NCBI GenBank assembly: GCA_944325535.1
Contig: CALVAL010000007.1
Location: forward strand, 1-43,910
Reading direction: 5' to 3'
Source of the DNA: Candidatus Gastranaerophilales bacterium
GTDB taxonomy: Bacteria > Cyanobacteriota > Vampirovibrionia > Gastranaerophilales > Gastranaerophilaceae
DNA length: 43,910 bases
Below are positions 15,058-22,548 of this stretch, one piece after another (within the stretch, counting starts at the first letter, position 1; every line of letters starts with the position of its first letter). The notes under the pieces were generated by a model. The model was not told the DNA's origin and made no database searches. It saw only the letters and a program-made list of their open reading frames with translations. The position numbers and the translations under genes are program-made.

Positions 15058-17829
15058 ATGGTAATGAAAGTAGATAGTGTTAGGTCATATTATTATAATA
15101 CAAATTTTAAGCAAGCTAATGAACAAAAACTTGTAAAGAATGAGCTTGAAATAAAAAACTTATCAAATGTAACACCAGATTTTGCAATTAACAAGCCTAT
15201 TAGCTATTCTAATCTTGGAATTGAAACTCTTAATAATGGGCTAAAAGTTCATAGCTATAAATTAGCGAATGGTCATAGAGTAACAATTATTCCTATGGAG
15301 GGTTCTCCTGCAGTTGTTAAAAATTATGTAAATGTTGGCTCTATGAATGAGACTCAAAATATAAAAGGAATCAGTCATTTTTTAGAGCATATGGCTTTTA
15401 ACGGAACAAATGGACAAAATGGCCATATAAAGCTCGAAGTTGGAGATTCTTTCAAAAAAATCGATGAATTAGGTGGTTGGACCAATGCCAGTACAAATTA
15501 TGCAATAACAGACTATGTAAATTCTACACCGCAACTAAAAAGTGGAGATTTAGAAAAGCAAATAAAAGTAATAGCAGCTATGACAGAAGATTTAAAACTA
15601 TCTGATGAAATGATAGAAAAAGAAAAAAAACCTGTTTGTTCTGAAATTAATATGATTTTAGATAATCCTCAAACTATAGCTTTAGACCAGACTGTAAGAG
15701 CCTTATTCAAAATAAAAAACCCTGCTGATGAACTAGTAGGAGGAAGTGTAGCTCATATTCAAAATCTAACAAGAAAAGACGTATTAGATTATTATAATAA
15801 ATACTACACGCCTGATAACATGAATTTAGTAATTACCGGAGATGTTAATCCTGATGAAGTTATAAAATTAGTTGCAAAGAATTTTAATTCTAAGAAAATT
15901 TCGCAAGGTAAAAAATTTGAAGAAAAACTCACACCTATAAATAACACAATAAGAAAGGATTTTACTTCTGATAAAGCAACTTCTACAGAAATAATCCTTG
16001 GATTTTCAGGCCCCAAAAATAATGATGTAAAAGAAAATATAGCTTTCGATATTGCAAGAGCTTATCTCGGCTCATCGTTTTCTAATTTAGGTAAGAATTT
16101 AAAACAGTATAATTCTTATCCTTATATTGCAAGTGAAAAAATTAGCACAAATCCCAATAATCCACAAATGATTTATCTTGCTACAAGCTGCACCGAAAAA
16201 AACAGTGAAAAAGCATTAAAGTCTATCTTCAATTCTATTTCATCACAAAAGCCTATATCTCAACGAGAATTGGATAGCATTAAACAAAATCTTTTAAAAT
16301 CACATAATGATTACTTAGAATATTCTTCGAATGTCAATGATAGCGTTGGGAGAGCTATTCTTGATGGCAATATCGAATATTTTACAAAATATGATGATAT
16401 TGTAAAAAATATGACGGTAGACGATGTAAATAATACTTTTAATAAGTACTTTGATTTAAATAAAACAGCTGTAATATTAGTCCATCCTAAAAACAATAAT
16501 GTTTCTTTTAAAGGTACTAATAAACGTTTACCCATAAACAACGAGAATATTTCTGAATACAAGTTAAATAATAACTTTGATGTAGGTCTATATAAAACAA
16601 AAAATTCTAACATCGACTACAATATTATGTTAAAAGCTGATACCCCTTATAATAAAAAAGCGGGGGTTGTTGAACTATTGAATGAAATTTATTCTATGGG
16701 AACAAAATCATATGATGAAGATGCTTGGAATAAATATATGGAAGAGAATAATTTTAATATTTCAATAGGGTGCTCTAAGTACGGTATAAGTGTAAATTGC
16801 GATTCTATTTTTGATAAAAGAAGTAATGTATATAAATATACAAAAGATTTATTATACTCACCTAATATCACTCAAGAAAATTTAGAAATAGCTAAATCAA
16901 GACTTAAAGATTATCTTTCTCGACAGCAAGATTCAGCAAATAGATTATATAATAATTTTGAAGCATCTAATAATCCATATGAATTTACTGAAGGAGAAAT
17001 TTTAAATTCGATTGATAATATTACACTTGAAGATTTAAAAGAGTGTCATAATTATCTTGTAAACAACTCCAGAGGTATTGTAACTGCTAATTTGCCATAT
17101 GGGAAAGAAAATATAGTAAAAGATGAGATATTAAAAAATGTTTCAGTATTAAATATAGTAAAACCAAATTCTGTAAATTATTCAAAAATATATACAGAAA
17201 ATAAAAAAGCCAAGGTCTTACAAAAAGTAAATAATAATTCACAAGCTGATATAATGCAAGTATATAAATTTCAAACAGGTAATACAATCAAAGAAAATAT
17301 TTTAGCAGAACTTACAAATTCAATACTTACAAATTCAAGCATAGGTCTATTTAATAATTTGCGAGAAAAAGAACATCTAGCTTATTCTGTATATTCTAAT
17401 ATTTCAAGAACCTCTGATAGAGGAGAACTATCTTGTCATATATTAACAACTACTGATAATAAAGAAATTGGTGAATATTCTTATGATAATGTTCAAAAAT
17501 CAATAGATGGATTTAATAGACAAATAAATGAACTAATAAATGGTAATTTTACGGAATTAGATTTTGAAAATGCAAAACTAGCTTTGAAAGCCGATTTATT
17601 AGATAGTGAAGGAACTCCTGCTAAATTAGGACTATTATCTACAGGACTTAATTCAAAATATGGTATTAATTACTTAAATCAGCTTTATGAACAAATTGAT
17701 GGAATAACAAAAGATGATATTATAAGTTTTGCTGACAAAATCTTTTCAAATAAACCAATATATTCGATTACAGCATCTAAAGACACATTAGACTATAATA
17801 AAGAGTATTTAAAAAATTTAGAAAATTAA
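15058..17829 (+). CDS. M16 family zinc metallopeptidase, two-half form
   Basis: A 923-residue pitrilysin/insulinase-family protein. The N-terminal half (about 55-490) carries the inverted zinc motif HFLEH (107-111), with E196 in SEINMILDNP as the probable third ligand, and a typical TPDNMNLVITGDVNPDEV block. The second half (about 500-923) lacks HxxEH but keeps the M16 C-domain LREKEHLAYSVYS pattern, as usual for the inactive clamp half. No signal peptide is seen. The first 55 residues are not part of the family and contain NTNFKQ; a similar VSFKGT lies at the junction of the halves. The start is uncertain (ATG 15058 or 15064), with no close ribosome binding site. The stop overlaps the convergent tyrA stop by 4 bases. 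The substrate is unknown. Confidence 0.9.
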   Translation: MVMKVDSVRSYYYNTNFKQANEQKLVKNELEIKNLSNVTPDFAINKPISYSNLGIETLNNGLKVHSYKLANGHRVTIIPMEGSPAVVKNYVNVGSMNETQNIKGISHFLEHMAFNGTNGQNGHIKLEVGDSFKKIDELGGWTNASTNYAITDYVNSTPQLKSGDLEKQIKVIAAMTEDLKLSDEMIEKEKKPVCSEINMILDNPQTIALDQTVRALFKIKNPADELVGGSVAHIQNLTRKDVLDYYNKYYTPDNMNLVITGDVNPDEVIKLVAKNFNSKKISQGKKFEEKLTPINNTIRKDFTSDKATSTEIILGFSGPKNNDVKENIAFDIARAYLGSSFSNLGKNLKQYNSYPYIASEKISTNPNNPQMIYLATSCTEKNSEKALKSIFNSISSQKPISQRELDSIKQNLLKSHNDYLEYSSNVNDSVGRAILDGNIEYFTKYDDIVKNMTVDDVNNTFNKYFDLNKTAVILVHPKNNNVSFKGTNKRLPINNENISEYKLNNNFDVGLYKTKNSNIDYNIMLKADTPYNKKAGVVELLNEIYSMGTKSYDEDAWNKYMEENNFNISIGCSKYGISVNCDSIFDKRSNVYKYTKDLLYSPNITQENLEIAKSRLKDYLSRQQDSANRLYNNFEASNNPYEFTEGEILNSIDNITLEDLKECHNYLVNNSRGIVTANLPYGKENIVKDEILKNVSVLNIVKPNSVNYSKIYTENKKAKVLQKVNNNSQADIMQVYKFQTGNTIKENILAELTNSILTNSSIGLFNNLREKEHLAYSVYSNISRTSDRGELSCHILTTTDNKEIGEYSYDNVQKSIDGFNRQINELINGNFTELDFENAKLALKADLLDSEGTPAKLGLLSTGLNSKYGINYLNQLYEQIDGITKDDIISFADKIFSNKPIYSITASKDTLDYNKEYLKNLEN

Positions 17830-18593
17830 CAATATAATTTTTCTCTAAAATCTTTTATATTTTGAGCTTCTTTTTTATAATCACAGTCTAATAGTTCATC
17901 TAGGTTTTCATTCAAGAGCTTTATAACTTCTTTTATATTATCGCCGTTCATATTGACCATATCATTTGCCATTTCTATATTAGAAAGAGCTAATCTAGTC
18001 GTATCTCTAAACCCAGATGAAGCTAAGTTTTGTGCAAGCTGATCTCCTTCTATATTTTTACATAGAGCTTGTGCTACAAGCATAGGAGCATGAGAAATTA
18101 AAGCTACAGCTCTATCATGTTCCTTTGGTGTTGTTAAAATAGTTTTTGCACCAAGAGAACTTATTACAGATTTCAATTTCTCAAAATCCTCTAATTTTGT
18201 ATCATCTTTTAAAGTGACAGCCCAGTTTGCATTTTCAAACAGAGCTGGAAAAGAATTTTCCCAACCACTTTTTTCAGTCCCAGCCATCGGATGCGATGGG
18301 ATAAATTTAAAATTATAATTCTTATGAGAAACAAATTCTTTTAGACTGCATACATCAGTTACAATAGTATTTTCATCTAAAAGACTGTTTAGCATATCTA
18401 AAATTGATAAAATCTTATTCATAGGAGTACAAACAAATACAATATCACATCCGATAAGTGCTGAAATATCATTATTTATTTCAGGATCTTTTACTGATCT
18501 TGAAACTCCAACTAAATCAAAATTTCCAAGCTCTTTTAATTTTTTATATATAGAGCCACCGATTAATCCTAATCCCAAAACACCAATTTTCAT
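17826..18593 (-). CDS. tyrA: Prephenate/arogenate dehydrogenase
   Basis: A 255-residue enzyme of tyrosine synthesis, NAD(P)-dependent. The Rossmann start GVLGLGLIGGSIYKKL (3-18) is clear. It is followed by VFVCTPMNKI, VTDVCSLKEF, the substrate-site SHPMAGTEKSGW, and the helical half with HDRAVALISHAPMLVAQAL and SGFRDTTRLALSN. There is no chorismate-mutase or ACT domain. It follows proA with no gap (proA stop and tyrA start abut at 18593/18594 on the minus strand). Prephenate versus arogenate cannot be decided from the sequence. Confidence 0.93.
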   Translation of the reverse strand: MKIGVLGLGLIGGSIYKKLKELGNFDLVGVSRSVKDPEINNDISALIGCDIVFVCTPMNKILSILDMLNSLLDENTIVTDVCSLKEFVSHKNYNFKFIPSHPMAGTEKSGWENSFPALFENANWAVTLKDDTKLEDFEKLKSVISSLGAKTILTTPKEHDRAVALISHAPMLVAQALCKNIEGDQLAQNLASSGFRDTTRLALSNIEMANDMVNMNGDNIKEVIKLLNENLDELLDCDYKKEAQNIKDFREKLYC

Positions 18594-19853
18594 TTATACT
18601 AAATCCTTATGACAAAAACTTTTCTTACCTTCAACATAATCTTTAACGATTTCGCCATTACCTTCAAGATTATATTTATAAATCGTAAGTCCTTCTAGAC
18701 CTACAGGGCCTCTGGCATGAGTCTTATTTGTAGAAATACCTACTTCTGCACCAAATCCATAGCGGAATCCATCTGCAAATCTAGTTGAAACATTATGATA
18801 GACACCTGCTGAATCTATAGAATTCATAAATATTTTAGCATTTTCTTTATTCTCTGTAACAATAGATTCTGTATGTCCTGATGAATATTCATTAATATGT
18901 TCAATTGCTTCATCTAAAGATTCTACAAACTTATAAGCTAAAATTTTATCAGAATACTCTTTATGCCAGCTCTCAGGAGTTGCAATGAGCTCAATATCAG
19001 AATCTTCAAGAGCTTTTAATAATTCAGAAGGATACTTAAAATCTTTATGTATTAGAATTGTCTCGACTGAGTTACAAGCACTTGGGTACTGAGTTTTTGC
19101 ATCAATAATAATTCTTTTTGCTTTTTCTAGGTCAGCACTTTCATCTACAAAAATATGGCAAATCCCATCTGCATGACCTAATACAGGAATCTTAGTATTT
19201 TCTTTTATGAATTTTACTAGACTATTCCCTCCTCTAGGAATAATTAAATCAATGTACTTATCCATTGATAACATATTCTTTACATCATCTCTTGAAAATA
19301 CTTGAGTCAAAACATCATTAGGGAAACCCTCTGTTTTTGCTAATGCTTCTTGAATAGCCTCCATAATTGATTTATTAGTATTTATGGATTCTTTTCCGCC
19401 CTTTAAAATAACAGCATTGGATGATTTAATAGCAAGTGCTGATATTTGAGAAATGACATCCGGTCTAGCTTCGAAAATTATCCCTAAAACTCCTATCGGA
19501 CAAGACACTTTTGATAATACTAAATCCTTATCTAATTCTCGTTTTAGAAGAACTTTGCCGATTGGATCCTCAAGATTTGAAATATCAATAATTCCTTGAA
19601 TCATATCACGCATTTTATTTTCATCTAATTTGAGACGATTATACGTAGATTGGCTCAATTCTTTTTTTTCTACAAGAATTTTTGCTTCATCCAAGTCTTT
19701 TTTATTAGCTTCAAATATTTTATTACTGTTATTTTTGATACTTTCTGCAATATTTAATAAAGCTTTATTTTTAATTTCTGTTGATATTGTAGCTATCTTT
19801 TTTGATGCAGCTTTTGCTTTTTTAGCTAAATCTAAAAAATTATTTTCTTCCAT
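18594..19853 (-). CDS. proA: Gamma-glutamyl phosphate reductase
   Basis: A 419-residue NADPH-dependent enzyme for the second step of proline synthesis. It belongs to the aldehyde-dehydrogenase superfamily, with the catalytic cysteine in YPSACNSVETILIH and the ProA signature VESLDEAIEHINEYSSGHTE. I start it at ATG 19853 (MEENNFLDLAKKAKAAS), served by GAGGT, rather than at a GTG five codons upstream that overlaps that site. The length matches the family. The start lies 14 bases inside the preceding small gene. No proB is adjacent. Confidence 0.95.
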   Translation of the reverse strand: MEENNFLDLAKKAKAASKKIATISTEIKNKALLNIAESIKNNSNKIFEANKKDLDEAKILVEKKELSQSTYNRLKLDENKMRDMIQGIIDISNLEDPIGKVLLKRELDKDLVLSKVSCPIGVLGIIFEARPDVISQISALAIKSSNAVILKGGKESINTNKSIMEAIQEALAKTEGFPNDVLTQVFSRDDVKNMLSMDKYIDLIIPRGGNSLVKFIKENTKIPVLGHADGICHIFVDESADLEKAKRIIIDAKTQYPSACNSVETILIHKDFKYPSELLKALEDSDIELIATPESWHKEYSDKILAYKFVESLDEAIEHINEYSSGHTESIVTENKENAKIFMNSIDSAGVYHNVSTRFADGFRYGFGAEVGISTNKTHARGPVGLEGLTIYKYNLEGNGEIVKDYVEGKKSFCHKDLV

Positions 19854-20061
19854 TTCTATATACCTCACAAAGCTTGCAATATTGTAATCTTCTAAAATTA
19901 ATCATTGTAGAAAATCTTTTTTTGAATAATTGTACTTTTAATGATGTCGCAGGACTTTGTTCAATTGCAAGAGGCTGTTTTACAACAAAACCTGATAAAT
20001 CCATAAAAGGTACTACATTTCTATAATCCATATAAGGATTTCTTTTATATTGCTCGCTCAT
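19840..20061 (-). CDS. Small basic hypothetical protein upstream of proA
   Basis: A 73-residue protein of unknown function. Support for a real gene: AAGGAG-TAGGT lies just before the ATG at 20061, there is a good promoter about 30-60 bases upstream, and the end overlaps the proA start by 14 bases (translational coupling). The sequence is Tyr/Arg-rich at both ends, with a central SGFVVKQPLAIEQSPATSLK and a CKLC pair near the C-terminus. No signal peptide or membrane span is seen. It could be a leader-type regulator of proA or an unrelated small protein. Confidence 0.6.
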   Translation of the reverse strand: MSEQYKRNPYMDYRNVVPFMDLSGFVVKQPLAIEQSPATSLKVQLFKKRFSTMINFRRLQYCKLCEVYRNGRK

Positions 20062-20091
20062 ACCTACTCCTTATTGTGACAGTCTTTTTTT

Positions 20092-20120
20092 ATATTATAT
20101 AAAATTAAAACTAAGTACAA
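20092..20120 (-). promoter_or_regulatory. Promoter of the small gene-proA-tyrA operon
   Basis: On the minus strand TTGTAC (20120-20115) and TAATAT (20097-20092) are 17 bases apart; an overlapping TATAAT gives a 15-base spacer. The expected start site lies about 25 bases before the ATG at 20061. Confidence 0.5.
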
Positions 20121-20147
20121 TAAAAGTTAATGAAAATTTACACATAG

Positions 20148-20299
20148 AGTTTGCGGAAAAATTGACATTTTTCTCGCAAACTGCTGGGAACGGTTTCGCA
20201 TCAGGTTGTGTGCTATCCCGCACACGACCTGATGCTCACACACCTGAGGTCGGATTTGAAAAAATCTCAAAAATTTGTCAATTTTTGGATTTTTCCGCA
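20148..20299. repeat. Inverted-repeat element with a long central hairpin
   Basis: This fills most of the 318-base gap 20062-20379. The ends are inverted: TGCGGAAAAAT (20152-20162) pairs with ATTTTTCCGCA (20289-20299), and AAAAATTGACA (20157-20167) with TGTCAATTTTT (20276-20286). Inside, AGTTTGCG (20148-20155) pairs with CGCAAACT (20175-20182). A 16-bp hairpin, GCATCAGGT-T-GTGTGC (20198-20213) with GCACAC-G-ACCTGATGC (20220-20235), encloses a 6-base loop. The core is clearly GC-richer than its surroundings. It could be a small mobile repeat (MITE or REP type) or a structured RNA; the strand of any transcript is unknown. Confidence 0.6.
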
Positions 20300-20379
20300 T
20301 CCTCCATAAAAAGTTGTTGAAAAAATTTTATATTGTTGATATAGTTGAGAGGTAGGCTAGTTTGCCCTATATAGAATAA

Positions 20380-20453
<74 letters not shown>

Positions 20454-20456
20454 AAT

Positions 20457-20486
20457 AAAAAAGACTCTCATAAGAGAGTCTTTTTT
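20457..20486 (+). terminator. Terminator of tRNA-Arg
   Basis: A 13-bp stem AAAAAAGACTCTC / GAGAGTCTTTTTT with loop ATAA, ending in a T-run. Confidence 0.92.
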
Positions 20487-20534
20487 ATGGCAAAAATATT
20501 TTTTCAGGGTTTAATAAAACTGGAAAGAACTAGT

Positions 20535-21986
20535 ATGCGAATAGCACCAATAAATATAAATAGTCAAAAATATCAGAATAAAAATAATACAATCTCATTT
20601 GAAGCTATGAAAAAAGCTGATTTTAGAGGGATTGATTTTGCTGTTGTAGAAAAATTCAAAGCTCCGATTGAAAAATTTGACGTTCTAGCAGATTTTCAAA
20701 ACTAGGCAGGGAGTATTGTAGAAAAGATCAAAAATACTAATTTCTTAGGTCGCCTAGCTGAGACAGTAGCTCAAAGAAAGGGAATGCTAAAAGATTGGTT
20801 CAATTATGTTATAGAAGAAAATGAAGCTTATACTAAAGCTATCCAGCTTCTTATTCTTTCAGCAATTACTAAAAATCTTGGTGAAAAAGATGATAACTTA
20901 CCTTCGACTTTGAATAAGGGGGTATTAGCAGATTGTGTTAGTAACTTAAATAATGAATTAGAAAAAGATAAAAAAGCTCAATTTGATTTTAATAAAATGT
21001 ACCAAAATAAATTAAGAGCTTTTTATTCTGATGATACAAAAACAGGCGAGAAAGGAACAAAATGGGTAGTAATTCCATCAAAAGAACATGATCCAGAGAA
21101 TTTTGAAGCAAATGTAGATAAATTAAAGACACTCTCGCATAAAAGCTGGTGTACGAAATCATATAATGCAGAGCCATACCTAAGAGAAGGAGATTTTCAT
21201 ATTTATTTAGAAAATGGTGAACCAAAAATAGGAATTAGATTTATATATGATGAAATAGAAGAAATCCAAGGAGAATTGAATAATTCTAAAATTCCTTTTG
21301 GATATTATGATGTTATAGAAGAACATGTAAACAAATATAATCTGAAATTAAATATTTTTACAGAACAAGAACTTGAAGATGCAAAATTAGTCAAACAAAA
21401 ATTTGAAAAAATAAAGCAAGATTTAGCTAACGTAATAAAAACGAATGATGCAACTAAAACATACGAATATTTTGGGATAAAAGTAGAAAAGGTAAGTAAA
21501 ACCAATATACTTGAAAAAATATACAGATTATTTGGGTTGAAAGTAGAAAACAATAAAAAAGATAAGTTAATTCTTTCTGAATATATGCAGCCAGATAAAA
21601 ATTTTACATATAAAGACCTAGGAATAGATGAAAATAAATTATTTAAAAATGTTATAAAAATTAATGGTTATGCAAATTTTAGAAATTCAAATCTTAAGAG
21701 TTTATCAAATTTAGAATCAATTGGAAATGATGCCGACTTTAGAGTTTCTCAAATAACAGACCTAGGACATTTAAAATTAATAGGAGAAAATGCTTATTTG
21801 GGAAATTCTAAATTAACAAATCTTGGAAATTTACAATCTATTGGAAGAGATGCAATTTTTGATAACTCTAATATTACTGATTTAGGAAATTTGCAAAAGA
21901 TAGGAGGTAATGTTTATTTAAATAATTCAAAACTTAAATCTTCTGATTTTAAAAATATAAAAGTCGGAGGTGAAATCATTGAATAA
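20535..21986 (+). pseudogene. Orphan protein gene interrupted by an in-frame amber codon
   Basis: One reading frame runs from ATG 20535 (after GGAAAG) to 21986, broken only by TAG at 20703-20705. Without the stop it would encode about 483 residues. The N-terminal 56 codons (MRIAPININSQ..., NNTISFEAMKKADF) end at the TAG, and 26 further codons precede the next in-frame ATG at 20784. Genes around it use TAG as a normal stop (pth, era, the MarR gene, the glycosyltransferase at 6060), so recoding is unlikely. A nonsense mutation, perhaps recent since the remaining 400 codons are intact, is the simplest reading. Re-initiation downstream would still make the C-terminal part. Confidence 0.6.
20784..21986 (+). 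CDS. Orphan protein with WCT-type central domain and C-terminal repeats (downstream part of the broken gene)
   Basis: 400 residues from the first ATG after the amber codon. Residues about 75-190 form a domain with the pattern KWVVIPSKEHDPENF, SHKSWCTKSYNAEPYLREGD and FHIYLENGEPKIGIRF, a compact beta-rich module (the aromatic-Cys-Thr and ENGEPKI parts look most conserved in character). Residues about 285-395 hold four or five short repeats of about 22 residues (DFRVSQITDLGHLKLIGENA, YLGNSKLTNLGNLQSIGRDA, IFDNSNITDLGNLQKIGGNV), a leucine-rich or parallel-beta solenoid. GGGA lies only one base from the ATG, a poor ribosome site, so expression of this piece is doubtful. No function is recognised. 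Confidence 0.55.
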   Translation: MLKDWFNYVIEENEAYTKAIQLLILSAITKNLGEKDDNLPSTLNKGVLADCVSNLNNELEKDKKAQFDFNKMYQNKLRAFYSDDTKTGEKGTKWVVIPSKEHDPENFEANVDKLKTLSHKSWCTKSYNAEPYLREGDFHIYLENGEPKIGIRFIYDEIEEIQGELNNSKIPFGYYDVIEEHVNKYNLKLNIFTEQELEDAKLVKQKFEKIKQDLANVIKTNDATKTYEYFGIKVEKVSKTNILEKIYRLFGLKVENNKKDKLILSEYMQPDKNFTYKDLGIDENKLFKNVIKINGYANFRNSNLKSLSNLESIGNDADFRVSQITDLGHLKLIGENAYLGNSKLTNLGNLQSIGRDAIFDNSNITDLGNLQKIGGNVYLNNSKLKSSDFKNIKVGGEIIE

Positions 21987-21995
21987 CGTCGATAT

Positions 21996-22547
21996 TTAGT
22001 GATATTTTTTATACAAAAGCTTCATATCTTCATCAGTTAGATATTGCATAGAATCCAAATCATATGGATACATAATACTACCGCTATTTGCAGAATGTCC
22101 TAGACCTATTGCATGACCTGCTTCATGCAGCATCACGCCATAAATATGATCTTTTGAACGAGTAACGATTTTTCTAATATAACGCCCTCCTTCATATTTT
22201 CTGAGATATTCTTTTGTTCCTATTGTCACATATGATTTATAGTACTGTCCACCACGAGTCATCATTTCAGTACAGCCAACAGCTCCTGCATCATTACAAT
22301 TTGCTACAAAATCAACAAATTCAACTTCTATATTTGCATTATTAGGTGATGATGTAAATTTAAACCTAACAAGACCATCTGAGCGTTGTTCCCAAGAGTT
22401 AAAAGCTTGCATCATTAGTTTGCTCATATTTCCATATTCAGGGATATAAACATAAATCGGTAAACTTACCCATCTTGGTTTTTCAAGAGCTAGCACTGAA
22501 ATAGAAAGTACCAACACTGCTAGTAAAGATAATAAAAACTTTTTCAT
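21996..22547 (-). CDS. Secreted matrixin-like zinc metalloprotease
   Basis: A 183-residue protein. I start it at ATG 22547 (MKKFLLSLLAVLVLSISVLA), preceded by GAGGAA, which gives a clean signal peptide cleaved near residue 20. The catalytic zinc motif HEAGHAIGLGHS (HExxHxxGxxH) and the Met-turn SIMYPY define a metzincin of the matrixin/archaemetzincin type. The substrate-cleft half is short (PIYVYIPEYGN, FNSWEQRSDGLVRFKF, ANIEVEF). No propeptide with a cysteine switch is visible. It overlaps the purB end slightly upstream and ends 9 bases from the convergent orphan gene. The likely role is extracellular or periplasmic proteolysis; the target is unknown. Confidence 0.9.
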   Translation of the reverse strand: MKKFLLSLLAVLVLSISVLALEKPRWVSLPIYVYIPEYGNMSKLMMQAFNSWEQRSDGLVRFKFTSSPNNANIEVEFVDFVANCNDAGAVGCTEMMTRGGQYYKSYVTIGTKEYLRKYEGGRYIRKIVTRSKDHIYGVMLHEAGHAIGLGHSANSGSIMYPYDLDSMQYLTDEDMKLLYKKYH

Positions 22548-22548
22548 A

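Noticed and set aside
20148-20299. 6S RNA, SRP RNA or RNase P RNA
   Set aside because: The length would fit 6S RNA loosely, but no conserved sequence blocks of these RNAs are present and the long arms do not make the 6S open-bubble fold convincingly.
20127-20300. 57-codon open frame on the minus strand across the inverted-repeat element, starting right after GGAGG
   Set aside because: The Shine-Dalgarno touches the ATG, which is too close, and the frame simply mirrors the palindromic sequence; the encoded peptide resembles no protein. Treated as part of the element, not a gene.
20703-20705. Amber codon read as sense (genetic-code recoding)
   Set aside because: TAG ends pth, era, the MarR gene, the small Cys gene and the glycosyltransferase at 6060 exactly where their families end, so it is a normal stop in this genome.
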